A DNA stretch of 64,000 bases, from positions 43,721-107,720 of the forward strand of contig PNJV01000003.1 in the NCBI GenBank assembly GCA_013822085.1, in the 5' to 3' direction. Of this stretch, positions 22,003-30,233 are shown piece by piece. A program made the translations under genes and the position numbers. Origin of the DNA: Isosphaera sp. GTDB lineage: Bacteria > Planctomycetota > Phycisphaerae > Phycisphaerales > UBA1924. The notes under the pieces were generated by a model. That model had not been told where the DNA came from, did no database searches, and was given only the letters and a program-made list of their open reading frames with translations. How positions within the stretch are numbered: position 1 is the stretch's first letter; the number at the start of each line of letters is the position of its first letter.

Positions 22003-23568
22003 TCACGCGACGGCGTGCGCCGGCCTGGGCGTCTCGTCGGAGATCTTCTGCCGCTTGATGTGCTCGGGCCCTTGGGCCGGCTCGTCGCAGCTGAGCAGCC
22101 AGTGGTCGTCGCGGATGCGCATGTGCAGGTGCACCGGGCGGCCCCAGATCAGCCGCAGGCTGATGAGCACCTGGGCGGCGCGGGCCGCGTCCACCTCCAG
22201 GCCCGTCCACTGGTGGGCCAGGTACAGCTCGCCGCGGTTGCGGTAGTTGCCGTCGGCGACGGCGATGAACGGCTCGCCGCGGTTGGTCAGGTGGTGGAGG
22301 AGCGTCTGCTTGACGCGTGGGAAGTCGCGCGAGGCGACCTTGGCCGCGCCCGTGTGCGGGTCCTTGCGGGTGGCAAAGAGCCTGTGCCGCTCGCAGAACT
22401 CCTCGGTCAGGAACTCCTCGATGAACGTCACGTCGTTGTAGATGCGCCGGACCTGGAAGATCTTCTCGCGCCCGGCCATGGAGCGGTCGTCGTGCGCCTC
22501 GCGGGCGCCGATCGCGTCCAGGGCCTCCCAGGCCGGGCCGTGCCGGCCGGTGTCCCAGCGGCGTTCGATGTCGCGCCACAGCTCGATGCCGATCTTGTAC
22601 GGGTTGAAGCCCCCCGGCGGCATGTGCACGACGCCTGAGTGCTGGTCGGCGTACTGCACGATCTCGCTCGAGTGCACGAAGTGCCGCGTCATCAGCTTGG
22701 AGTGCCAGTACGAGGCCCACCCCTCGTTCATGATCTTGGTCATGGCCTGGGGCACGAAGTACAGCGCCTCGTCGCGCACGATCGAGAGGATGTCCTGCTG
22801 CCACTCGTCCAGCGGGGCCTCGTGGATCAGGAACCCGAGCACGTCGCGTGTCGGGCGTGTCGGGACCCGCCCCCGGGACGCGGCGCGGGCCTCCATGTAG
22901 GCCCGCCGCTGGCGGTCGAGCTCGGCGGGCGGGTTGATGAAGGCGTCCATGTAGTCCTTGGCGGGCAGCTTCTCCGGGACGAAGGCCCGCGCGGGGTTGC
23001 GTTCCTGCTCGGGGGCCGGCGTGTCGGCCCAGTCGCCGGCCCGCGGGATGAACTGCCCGTGCGTGTCGATCAGCGACTCGATCGAGAGGCACGCGTCGAT
23101 GAACCGCTCCACCGCCTCGTGGCCGTGGCGGTCGACGTGCCGCCGGACGCGCGTGGCGTGGTTGGCCATCTCGTCGAGCATCCGCCGGTTGGTCTTGCCG
23201 AACCAGAGGTTGTGCTTGAAGAAGTCCGCGTGCCCGAAGACGTGGGCCATCACCAGCTTCTGGTCCGTGACCGAGTTGCTCTCCTGCAGGTAGGCGTACA
23301 CCGGGTCGTTGTTGATGACCATCTCGTAGATCCGGCCCATGCCGTAGGCGTCGCGCTTGGAGAGCTTCTCGTACTCCATGCCCCAGCGCCAGTGGGGGTA
23401 GCGCACCGGGAAGCCCTGGTAGGCGGCGATCTGGTTCATGGTGTCGAACGGCAGGACCTCGAAGACCACCTCGAAGAAGTCCAGGCCGTACTCCATCGCG
23501 CGTGCGCGGATGGCGTGCATGTGGTCGAGCAGCTCGGGGGTGAGGTCCGTCTTGGGTGCGCCCGGCAT
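22003..23568 (-). CDS. SpoVR family protein
   Basis: A cytoplasmic protein of 521 residues, the normal length for SpoVR/YcgB proteins. Characteristic stretches include FFEVVFEVLPFDTMNQIAAY near the N-terminus, VMAHVFGHADFFKHNLWF around residue 100, and NEGWASYWHSKLM near the middle, with many conserved His and Glu that suggest a metal-dependent protein. The biochemical role is not known; in Bacillus it affects spore cortex and in enterobacteria it is RpoS-linked. It is usually next to yeaH/prkA, which are absent here. The ATG follows an excellent AGAGGTGA Shine-Dalgarno sequence. Convergent with dnaE. Confidence 0.93.
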   Translation of the reverse strand: MPGAPKTDLTPELLDHMHAIRARAMEYGLDFFEVVFEVLPFDTMNQIAAYQGFPVRYPHWRWGMEYEKLSKRDAYGMGRIYEMVINNDPVYAYLQESNSVTDQKLVMAHVFGHADFFKHNLWFGKTNRRMLDEMANHATRVRRHVDRHGHEAVERFIDACLSIESLIDTHGQFIPRAGDWADTPAPEQERNPARAFVPEKLPAKDYMDAFINPPAELDRQRRAYMEARAASRGRVPTRPTRDVLGFLIHEAPLDEWQQDILSIVRDEALYFVPQAMTKIMNEGWASYWHSKLMTRHFVHSSEIVQYADQHSGVVHMPPGGFNPYKIGIELWRDIERRWDTGRHGPAWEALDAIGAREAHDDRSMAGREKIFQVRRIYNDVTFIEEFLTEEFCERHRLFATRKDPHTGAAKVASRDFPRVKQTLLHHLTNRGEPFIAVADGNYRNRGELYLAHQWTGLEVDAARAAQVLISLRLIWGRPVHLHMRIRDDHWLLSCDEPAQGPEHIKRQKISDETPRPAHAVA

Positions 23569-23676
23569 GGCATCACCTCTATCGGCCCGCGCGGTCGGCT
23601 CGCATTGACGGCCCGGGCCCACCGTCTATACGCACCGCCCGCGGCCGGGGTTGGTCCCTCAGGGGCCCTCCCCCGG

Positions 23677-23682
23677 TACACT
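23677..23682 (+). promoter_or_regulatory. -10-like element, probable leaderless start of gatC
   Basis: TACACT is followed after 6 bases by the ATG of gatC, without a Shine-Dalgarno sequence. It is the same hexamer as at tmk. Confidence 0.55.
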
Positions 23683-23688
23683 GGCCCG

Positions 23689-24039
23689 ATGGCCCAGCAG
23701 TCCGATCAAAGCACCCCGCTCCAGCTCACGCCTGAGCTGGTCCGCCGCGTGGCCCGGCTGGCCCGTTTGAGCGTGCCGGAGGCCGAGTTGCCCGGCGTCG
23801 CGGAGGACCTCGCCCGCGTGCTGCACTACGCCGACCGCCTGGCCGCCTTGGACCTGGCAAGCGTGGCCCCGCTGGCCACCCCGCTGGAGCGTCCCATCAC
23901 GCTCCGCGGCGACGCCCCCGGCCCGGTCATGAGCCCCGATCTGGTGCTGGCCATCGCCCCGGCGTGCTTCGAGGGGTTCATCAGCGTCCCGCCGGTGCTG
24001 GTCGGGGGGGGCGAGGGGGATGGGGGGGGTGGGGCGTGA
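23689..24039 (+). CDS. gatC: Asp-tRNA(Asn)/Glu-tRNA(Gln) amidotransferase subunit C
   Basis: GatC (116 residues) is the small linker that wraps around GatA and GatB and stabilises the amidotransferase. The typical pattern is visible: LTPELVRRVARLARLSVPEAEL, then the DLARVLHYADRLAALDLASV helix and TPLERPITLRGDAPGP. The C-terminus ends in a Gly-rich tail encoded by long G runs, beyond the usual ~95 residues. Its TGA overlaps the GTG of gatA, so the two are translationally coupled. gatB is elsewhere. Confidence 0.94.
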   Translation: MAQQSDQSTPLQLTPELVRRVARLARLSVPEAELPGVAEDLARVLHYADRLAALDLASVAPLATPLERPITLRGDAPGPVMSPDLVLAIAPACFEGFISVPPVLVGGGEGDGGGGA

Positions 24040-25493
24040 TCGCCGCGAGCGCGCAGTCGATCGCGCGCCGCGTCGCTGCGCGGCAGGACTCGGCCGGCGC
24101 GGTCGTCGCCGCCGCCATCGAGCGCGCCCGGGCCGTCCAGTCCCGCACCAACGCCTTCACCGAGATCCTCCCCGAGCACGCCCTGGCCCGGGCCCACGCC
24201 CTCGACGCGGCGCTCGACGCCGGCGCGGCCCCGGGGCCGCTCTGCGGCGTGCCCGTGGTGATCAAGGACAACATCTGCACCACCGCCGGGCACACCACCT
24301 GCGCCTCGCGCATCCTGGCCGGGTACCGCTCGCCGTTCGACGCCACCGCTGTGGCGCGGCTCGCCGCAGCGGGCGCCGTCGTCATCGCCAAGGCCAACAT
24401 GGACGAGTTCGGCATGGGCTCGAGCACCGAGCGCTCGGCCTACGGCCCAGCGAGCCACCCTACGGCTTCGGGCAGGGTGCCGGGGGGTTCCTCGGGCGGC
24501 TCGGCCATCGCGGTGGCCTCGGGCGTGGTCCCCATCGCGCTCGGCTCGGACACCGGGGGCTCGATCCGCCAGCCCGCGGCCTTCTGCGGCGTTGTCGGGC
24601 TCAAGCCCACCTACGGCAGGGTCTCTCGGCTGGGCCTGGTGGCCTACGCCTCCAGCCTCGACCAGATCGGGCCGATCGCCGGCTCGGTCGCTGACGCGGC
24701 GCTGGCGCTGCGCGTGATCGCCGGGCACGACCCGGCCGACGCCACGAGCCTCCCCGACGCCGCGGCCGACATGAGCCAGCCGCTCGGCCGGGCGCCCGCG
24801 TCGCTCCGCGTGGGCGTCGTGGGCCCCGAGGCCACCGAGGGGCTCCACCCGGGCGTGCGCGCCGCGCTGGACCGCGCCGCCGGGGCCCTGCGCGACGCCG
24901 GCGCGCACCTGGTCCCCGTCCAGATGCCCCACGCCGAGCACGCCATCGCCGCCTACTACCTCATCGCTACCGCTGAGGCGTCGAGCAACCTTGCGCGCTT
25001 CGACGGCGTGCGCTTCGGCCGCCGCGCCGCCCTGGGGCCGCTCGACGGCATCGACGAGCTCTACACGCGCTCGCGCTCCGAGGGCTTCGGCCCGGAGGTC
25101 ACCCGGCGCGTCCTCCTGGGCACCTTCGCCCTCTCGAGCGGCTACGCCGACCAGTACTACGGCCGCGCCCTGCGCGCCCGCAGGCTCATCAAGGGCGACT
25201 ACGACGCCGCGTTCGCTCACGGCTGCCACGCGCTGCTCACGCCGGTCACGCCCGGGCCCGCGTTCATGATCGGCGAGAAGACCTCCGACCCGCTCTCGAT
25301 GTACCTCCAAGACGCCTTCACCGTCGGCGTCAACCTCGCCGGCCTGCCCGCCCTGAGCCTGCCCATGGGCACCACGCCCGACCGCGGCCAGGAGCTGCCG
25401 GTCGGCGTCCAGCTCGTCGGCCCGCCGATGGGCGAGCCCGCGCTGCTCGCGATCGCTGCGCTCGTCGAGAACGCCGGCACGTCGCACGCCTGA
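24036..25493 (+). CDS. gatA: Asp-tRNA(Asn)/Glu-tRNA(Gln) amidotransferase subunit A
   Basis: GatA (485 residues) releases ammonia from glutamine for the transamidation of mischarged Glu-tRNA(Gln) or Asp-tRNA(Asn). The amidase-signature triad is present: Lys in [10 protein letters not shown] (about 77), Ser in [14 protein letters not shown] (about 150) and Ser in [12 protein letters not shown] (about 175). The start is GTG at 24036, which overlaps the gatC stop in the sequence GTGA and gives the usual short N-terminus. GatCA presence implies the indirect route for at least one of Gln/Asn charging. Convergent with plsY, 10 bases apart. Confidence 0.97.
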   Translation: MIAASAQSIARRVAARQDSAGAVVAAAIERARAVQSRTNAFTEILPEHALARAHALDAALDAGAAPGPLCGVPVVIKDNICTTAGHTTCASRILAGYRSPFDATAVARLAAAGAVVIAKANMDEFGMGSSTERSAYGPASHPTASGRVPGGSSGGSAIAVASGVVPIALGSDTGGSIRQPAAFCGVVGLKPTYGRVSRLGLVAYASSLDQIGPIAGSVADAALALRVIAGHDPADATSLPDAAADMSQPLGRAPASLRVGVVGPEATEGLHPGVRAALDRAAGALRDAGAHLVPVQMPHAEHAIAAYYLIATAEASSNLARFDGVRFGRRAALGPLDGIDELYTRSRSEGFGPEVTRRVLLGTFALSSGYADQYYGRALRARRLIKGDYDAAFAHGCHALLTPVTPGPAFMIGEKTSDPLSMYLQDAFTVGVNLAGLPALSLPMGTTPDRGQELPVGVQLVGPPMGEPALLAIAALVENAGTSHA

Positions 25494-25503
25494 ACGCGCG
25501 GGC

Positions 25504-26271
25504 TCACCGGCGGTGGCGCAGGGCGTGCGGTGGTGGTGGGGGGTACGGGGGGGGCGAGGGCTCCGCGGTCGAGCGCAGCTCCGTCCCGGCCACCAGACGC
25601 CGGATGTTGGCGCGGTGCCGGAACACCACCAGCCCCGCCATGATGCCGGTAAAGATCAGGTACGGCCAGATGTAGTACCAGTGGAAGAGCGTCCCGCGCC
25701 CCCAGCCGGGCCTGATCAGGTCGGCCCCGCGCATCATCGCCCCCGAGAGGAGCGTCAGCAGCGGCACCGACAACGCCGCGACGATCGACGCCAGCGACAC
25801 GAACCGCCACACCCGGTACACCGCCACCCACACCAGCGTCGCGCCCACCACGGGCAGCGTCAGCGTCGGGAACACGCCCACCAGCACCCCGAACCCCGTT
25901 GCCACGCCCTTGCCGCCGCGGAAGCTCAGCCACACCGGGTACAGGTGCCCCAGCAGGGCCGCAACGCCCACCGCCAAGTGCGACCACGACCGCCACGGCG
26001 GAGTATCCCCGTCGCCCAGCGTGTTGAGCCACCACCCAGCCACCGCCACGGGAATGAACCCCTTGGCCGCGTCCAGGGCAAAGACCAGATAAAAAAACCG
26101 CCGCCCCAGCACGCGCCCCACGTTGGTCGCCCCGATGTTCCGCGAGCCCACCGTCCGCACGTCCACGCCGTGGGCCGCCCCGACCAGGTACCCGAACGGC
26201 ACCGAGCCGCACAGGTACGCGACCATCAGCGCGAGCAGATAGGCCGGCGTGGGGTTCAGGATCGTGGGCAT
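25504..26271 (-). CDS. plsY: Glycerol-3-phosphate acyltransferase PlsY
   Basis: An integral membrane enzyme (255 residues) that transfers an acyl group from acyl-phosphate to glycerol 3-phosphate, the first step of phospholipid synthesis. The three family motifs are visible: GSVPFGYLVG with GSRNIGATNVGR, LGHLYPVWLSFRGGKGVATG, and the C-terminal VVFRHRANIRRLVAG. Five to seven hydrophobic segments are present. A ~25-residue Pro/Tyr tail after the last motif is not conserved. ATG at 26271 is chosen because it places the first membrane helix normally. A TATGCT hexamer lies 21 bases upstream. plsX is not adjacent. Confidence 0.95.
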   Translation of the reverse strand: MPTILNPTPAYLLALMVAYLCGSVPFGYLVGAAHGVDVRTVGSRNIGATNVGRVLGRRFFYLVFALDAAKGFIPVAVAGWWLNTLGDGDTPPWRSWSHLAVGVAALLGHLYPVWLSFRGGKGVATGFGVLVGVFPTLTLPVVGATLVWVAVYRVWRFVSLASIVAALSVPLLTLLSGAMMRGADLIRPGWGRGTLFHWYYIWPYLIFTGIMAGLVVFRHRANIRRLVAGTELRSTAEPSPPPYPPPPPHALRHRR

Positions 26272-26399
26272 CGGGCGTCGTCCATGGCCTGGAGCATATT
26301 CATAAGACGAGCCCCCGGGCCGTTTCTTGCATCGGCGCCGCGGGCTTTGGCGCTCCAACCGGGCACCCGCGACCGGCCCGTGTGGCCGCCCGCGTGCGT

Positions 26400-27101
26400 T
26401 CACCCCTGGGGGGGCACGCGGCGCACCAGCGGCCCCACCGCCGGCAGCTCCTCGATGCGCTCCCGGAGCGCCCCCAGCACGGCCCGCCACACGGCCTCTT
26501 CGGGCTCAGCGGCGTCGATGAGAGCAAAGCGCCTCGGGTCGGCCTCGGCCTGGCGGAGGTACCCATCGCGCACCTTGCGATGAAACGCCCGGCCCTTGGA
26601 CTCCATCCTGTCCAGCAGCGGGCTGAGCCGGGCCGCGGCGCGGTCGGCGTCGATGTCAAAGAGCAGCACCAGGTCGGGCATGAGCCCGGTCGTCGCCGCC
26701 CGTGCCACCGCCGCGATGTCCGCCACCGGCAGGCCCCCCGCGGCGCCCTGGTAGGCGATCGTCGAGGGCACGTACCTATCTGCGAGCACGACCCTGCCCG
26801 CCCGCAGCGCCGGCACGATCTCTCTCTCGACCAGCTCGGCGCGCGAGGCCATGTAGAGCAGCATCTCGCACCGCACCGACATCCCCGCGTGCGCGTTGTC
26901 CAGCAGCACCCCGCGGACGGCCTCGCCCACGTGCGTCCCGCCGGGCTCACGCACCGCCGTGCACGCCACGCCGGCTGCGCCCATGGCGCCGACGAGCCTG
27001 CGGAACTGCGTGGACTTGCCCGAGCCGTCGGGCCCCTCGAACACGACGAACCGCCCCGCGTACGCCCCCAGCCACCCGTGCTGTCCGCTCGTTCCGCTCA
27101 C
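26400..27101 (-). CDS. tmk: Thymidylate kinase
   Basis: dTMP kinase (233 residues), which makes dTDP for DNA synthesis. The P-loop FEGPDGSGKST is at residues 21-31, the dTMP-binding VREPGGT follows, then ADRYVPSTIAYQG (the DR(Y/H) motif) and a LID segment around FHRKVRDGYL. The Arg residues are mainly in the LID, as in type II enzymes. The start is GTG at 27101. A TACACT hexamer ends 6 bases before it and there is no Shine-Dalgarno sequence. The gene lies among other short same-strand genes, each with its own -10-like element. Confidence 0.95.
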   Translation of the reverse strand: MSGTSGQHGWLGAYAGRFVVFEGPDGSGKSTQFRRLVGAMGAAGVACTAVREPGGTHVGEAVRGVLLDNAHAGMSVRCEMLLYMASRAELVEREIVPALRAGRVVLADRYVPSTIAYQGAAGGLPVADIAAVARAATTGLMPDLVLLFDIDADRAAARLSPLLDRMESKGRAFHRKVRDGYLRQAEADPRRFALIDAAEPEEAVWRAVLGALRERIEELPAVGPLVRRVPPQG

Positions 27102-27107
27102 GGCGCC

Positions 27108-27113
27108 AGTGTA
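27108..27113 (-). promoter_or_regulatory. -10-like element, probable leaderless start of tmk
   Basis: On the minus strand, TTACACT precedes the GTG with a 6-base spacer (hexamer TACACT). Confidence 0.55.
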
Positions 27114-27140
27114 ACCGGCCCTGCGCCGCCGCCGTGGCCC

Positions 27141-27434
27141 TCAGCCCAGGCGCTCCAGGAGCGAGTACCGGTCCAGGTTCAGGTACACCGTCTCGCCGTC
27201 GTCCCTTCGGAGCACCAGCCGGTCCAGCCAGAGCTTGTCGTCGCGCGAGTGGGCGTACCACGAGCCGGTCTTCATCTGCTCGAAGCGCACCACGGTCCCC
27301 TCGATCACCGTTGCCATGCTGCCGCCGCCGAACTCCTGCCGCGGCACCTGCTGGATCACGCGGACGCGCTGCCCGGGGCTGACCCGCTCGCCGGGTGTGA
27401 TCGGTGTGCCGCGCTGGTGCTCTTGGGTCGCCAT
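27141..27434 (-). CDS. Small conserved-looking hypothetical protein
   Basis: 97 residues, soluble, with a beta-rich middle: PGQRVRVIQQVPRQE, MATVIEGTVVRFEQMKTGSW, then KLWLDRLVLRRDDGETVYLN. The alternating pattern would suit a small OB- or SH3-like barrel, but I do not recognise a family. The start is ATG at 27434; an upstream ATG at 27461 is in frame. A TATGCT hexamer ends 8 bases before the chosen ATG. It sits between tmk and a PEGA lipoprotein gene. Confidence 0.75.
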   Translation of the reverse strand: MATQEHQRGTPITPGERVSPGQRVRVIQQVPRQEFGGGSMATVIEGTVVRFEQMKTGSWYAHSRDDKLWLDRLVLRRDDGETVYLNLDRYSLLERLG

Positions 27435-27442
27435 CGTGCGGG

Positions 27443-27448
27443 AGCATA
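27443..27448 (-). promoter_or_regulatory. -10-like element before the small hypothetical gene
   Basis: TATGCT on the minus strand, 8 bases before ATG 27434, without a Shine-Dalgarno sequence between them. Confidence 0.5.
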
Positions 27449-27457
27449 TCGGCCCGA

Positions 27458-28099
27458 TCACGGCTCGGCTGTGCCGCGGGCGCTCGCCGGACCCTGCCCG
27501 GCGCCGGGTTTGGCGCTCGGGCTGTCGGCCGGTTCTGGGCCGGCTGGCACTGGCCCCGCCGGCGCTGATCCCGCTGGGTCGAGTCCCGCCGGCTCGGGTC
27601 CCTCTGGCCTTGGGCTCGATCCCGCCGACCCGAGCTCGCGCTCGCCCAGCGCAGCCGACTCGGCCGCCAGCCCGCGGGCGCGGGCCAGCAGGTCCTGCTC
27701 CGCCGTCAGTCGGTCCAGTGCCTCAGCGGTGGGCTCAAGGTCGAAGTGCCACCGCACCCGCGTGCGCGCACCGACCAGCCCCGCCACCAGGTCCGGCCCG
27801 GGCAGCTCGTACCACGGCTGGCCCGTGTTCTTGCTGGTGCTCAGCGGCTCGAAGCCGTCGAGCCGCAGGCGCACGTCGTAGATGCCGTACCAGCGAAAGT
27901 CCGCCTCCACCGGCGTGCGGCCCACCTGCACGTCGTTGAGCCACACCATCGCTCCCGCCGGCGAGCTGGTCACCGTGATCGACCGCCGCGCACACCCGCC
28001 CCCGACGGCGAGCCCCGCCAACACGCAGCCAGCCGCCACGCTCGCCGCGCCCAGCCGCCCTCGCCCTCGCCGCACCGCCCGTTGCTGCGCTCGTTGCAT
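27458..28099 (-). CDS. PEGA-domain lipoprotein
   Basis: 213 residues. The N-terminus is Arg-rich and then hydrophobic and ends in a lipobox-like AVGGGC with Cys at about 36. Immediately after come RSITVTSSPAGAMVWLNDVQ and GRTPVEADFRWYGIYDVRLR, a clear PEGA domain, a small beta domain of surface proteins. The C-terminal third consists of imperfect Pro/Ala/Gly/Ser repeats with the unit PAGPVPAGPEPA. It is probably an envelope protein facing the periplasm; the ligand is unknown. A TAATCT with an upstream TG (extended -10) ends 8 bases before the ATG. Convincing as a gene, moderate as a lipoprotein. Confidence 0.85.
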   Translation of the reverse strand: MQRAQQRAVRRGRGRLGAASVAAGCVLAGLAVGGGCARRSITVTSSPAGAMVWLNDVQVGRTPVEADFRWYGIYDVRLRLDGFEPLSTSKNTGQPWYELPGPDLVAGLVGARTRVRWHFDLEPTAEALDRLTAEQDLLARARGLAAESAALGERELGSAGSSPRPEGPEPAGLDPAGSAPAGPVPAGPEPADSPSAKPGAGQGPASARGTAEP

Positions 28100-28107
28100 C
28101 ACCCACC

Positions 28108-28113
28108 AGATTA
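28108..28113 (-). promoter_or_regulatory. Extended -10-like element, probable leaderless start of the PEGA gene
   Basis: TGGTAATCT on the minus strand, with an 8-base spacer to the ATG at 28099. Confidence 0.55.
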
Positions 28114-28159
28114 CCACGCCTCAGCGGCCCGCGCAGCCCCGCTGACAAGCACAAACGCT

Positions 28160-29911
28160 TTATTGGATGCCCACGCCGCCGGCCGCGGGATCGGGCGGGG
28201 TGCTCTGGGCCTTCTGGTCCGACTGGGCGACAACGCCCGGCTGGCCCGCGTCGGCCGCGGACGCCCCACCGATGCCCGGCTCGGGCGTGGCGGCCGCGGG
28301 CGGGTCGATGGCCACGATCTTGCCGTCATCGCCGAGCCGCAGCCCGACCCCCGCAAGCTCCTCGGGCTCCCACGGCACGACCCTCGCCTCGCCGGGCCTG
28401 GGCTGACGCACGAGCACCCGGTCGCCCTCGCCCAGCCCCGCCACCACCTCGACCAGCCGCTCGCTCTTGCGCGCAATCTTCACCGGACGCCGGGCCAGCG
28501 CCCCGCGCCCCGTCAGGTAGACGTAGCTGACGGGCCCCTCGTAGAACACCGCCTCGATCGGCACCGTCAGCGCCCGGCCGACCCGTTCGAGCGTGATCAC
28601 CGCCTCGCAGCGCATCGACGGGCGCAGCTCCAGGCCGTTGGGCTCCAGCGCCAGCTTGACGGTGTACTCGCGCACCTGCTCGTTGATCCACCCCTGGCTC
28701 TCTGCCAGCACCCCCACCGACTGCACCTCCGCCGCCACGCTCTGGCCGCCGACCGCGTCGATGCGCACCGTCGCCCGCTGCCCGGGCCTGATCCGGCCGG
28801 CCACCGATTCGTGCACCTTCACCGACGCGACCATCGACGACGTGTCGGGCAGGGCCGCGATCAGCTCCCCGCGGAACACCTTCTTGCCCACCGAGAGGGG
28901 CGCCTGGTTGTCGTTCCACCGCGGCTGGAGCGTGCTCCCGTAGATCACCAGCCCCCCCGAGGGCGCACGCACCACCCCCGATTCGATCTGCCTTTGCAGC
29001 CTGTCGAGCTCGCCCGACCGCAGCGACACCATCTGCGCCGCGCCCTGCTTGCGGGCCGTCACCTGGGCCACCTGCCGATCGTTGCGCTGGAGCGTCCGGG
29101 CAAGCTCCGCCCGCGCCTCGGTCAGGTCCGATTCCTTCTTCCTCAGGTCGCGTGGGTGCTCGAACTGCTCGTACACCTCCAAGTTCAGCCGCGCAGTCTC
29201 CATCTCCGCCTTGGCCTTGCGGAGGTCGATCTCCTCCAGCTGAAGCCGGTTGCGCGTCTCGAACCCCTCGGCCACGAGCCCGCGCATCTTCTCCGTGCTC
29301 TCGATCAGCCGCGAGAGGTTGCGCTCCGCCGCGTCGAGCGTCACCGCCAGGCTCTGCCGGCGCGAGCGCACGTCCCCCTGCTCCCACTTGCGCAGCTCCA
29401 GCTCGGCCAGGTCCACGGCCAGCTCCGCCTTGCGCCGGGCGCTCTCGTTCTCGTTGAGCTGGATGTCGTACTGCGTGTCGGCCACGGCCTGCTCCGACCG
29501 GGCCGTCTCAAGGTTGCGCTCGGCGTCGCTGGCGCGGCGTTCGAGGTCCTCGACGTTCAGCCGGGCCAGCACGTCGCCGGGCTTGACCACCGACCCCTCG
29601 GCCACCAGCTCGATCAGCGACGCCTCGGTCTCCAGCTCCGACTTGACCTCGATCTGCTTGGCGGCCGCCAGCACCCCGGTCGAGATCACCTCCACCTCGA
29701 AGTCCGTCACCCGCGCCACCGCGTCGTCCGAGATCACCCGCGCCCCGCCGCCCTCGCCCGCCGCTGGCCCCGCGCCGTTCCACGCCCAGACGCCAACGCC
29801 CCCGGCCCCGAGCGTCAGCGCGACGGCGCCCACTGCCGCACGCCGACGCCAGCTGCGCAGCCGGCCCACGCCCATCTCAACGGCTCGGTGGGTCTGAGCT
29901 GCCTGTGCCAT
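28160..29911 (-). CDS. HlyD/RND-type periplasmic adaptor subunit
   Basis: About 583 residues. The N-terminal membrane anchor (about 15-40) is followed by a first lipoyl/barrel half (DFEVEVISTGVLAAAKQIEV, EGSVVKPGDVLARLNVEDLE), a long coiled-coil hairpin (about 105-300) and a second lipoyl half (VRAPSGGLVIYG). Beta-barrel and membrane-proximal domains follow (GRIRPGQRATVRIDAVGG). Such adaptors bridge an inner-membrane pump and an outer-membrane channel. The usual ABC or RND partner is not adjacent, so the substrate is unknown. The ATG follows a strong GGAAGGAG Shine-Dalgarno sequence. The last ~50 residues are disordered and Pro/Ala-rich. Confidence 0.9.
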   Translation of the reverse strand: MAQAAQTHRAVEMGVGRLRSWRRRAAVGAVALTLGAGGVGVWAWNGAGPAAGEGGGARVISDDAVARVTDFEVEVISTGVLAAAKQIEVKSELETEASLIELVAEGSVVKPGDVLARLNVEDLERRASDAERNLETARSEQAVADTQYDIQLNENESARRKAELAVDLAELELRKWEQGDVRSRRQSLAVTLDAAERNLSRLIESTEKMRGLVAEGFETRNRLQLEEIDLRKAKAEMETARLNLEVYEQFEHPRDLRKKESDLTEARAELARTLQRNDRQVAQVTARKQGAAQMVSLRSGELDRLQRQIESGVVRAPSGGLVIYGSTLQPRWNDNQAPLSVGKKVFRGELIAALPDTSSMVASVKVHESVAGRIRPGQRATVRIDAVGGQSVAAEVQSVGVLAESQGWINEQVREYTVKLALEPNGLELRPSMRCEAVITLERVGRALTVPIEAVFYEGPVSYVYLTGRGALARRPVKIARKSERLVEVVAGLGEGDRVLVRQPRPGEARVVPWEPEELAGVGLRLGDDGKIVAIDPPAAATPEPGIGGASAADAGQPGVVAQSDQKAQSTPPDPAAGGVGIQ

Positions 29912-30233
29912 CGTCCGCTCCTTCCGGCCGCTGATCCTCGGGCCGCTCGCCACACGCCGGAGACCGACGCGCCAGCGGTCAACGCCCGCCACGCGCAGAG
30001 CTTCACACGTACATATTGATACCACGGCAGCCGGGTTGCATCGCCAGGGGTTTTCTCGGTTCTCACCGCGCACGGCGCACAGTTTGGTAGATCGGGGCGC
30101 AAACAGAACCAGAAAACACAACCGTCCGCCACCGGAGCTCCAGGGGAAAGCTCCAGGTCGGACGGACGGTGTGCAGGAGTCTTTGTGCGATTCGCGTCAC
30201 ACGGCCATGTGGTTCCATCGGGGCCCGCGTGTC
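29912..30233. other. Intergenic region upstream of the adaptor gene
   Basis: It holds the Shine-Dalgarno sequence and leader of the adaptor gene, a more A/T-rich patch near 30007-30020 (ACGTACATATTGATA) that may be its promoter, and the terminator of the upstream secreted-protein gene. I see no gene in it. Confidence 0.45.
30113..30170 (-). terminator. Nested hairpin terminator of the RGFH-repeat protein gene
   Basis: Outer arms ACCGTCCG (30121-30128) and CGGACGGT (30163-30170), inner arms GGAGCT (30134-30139) and AGCTCC (30149-30154). Read on the minus strand the hairpin is followed by TGTGTTTTC, a modest U tract, about 64 bases after the stop of the minus-strand gene. Confidence 0.6.
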
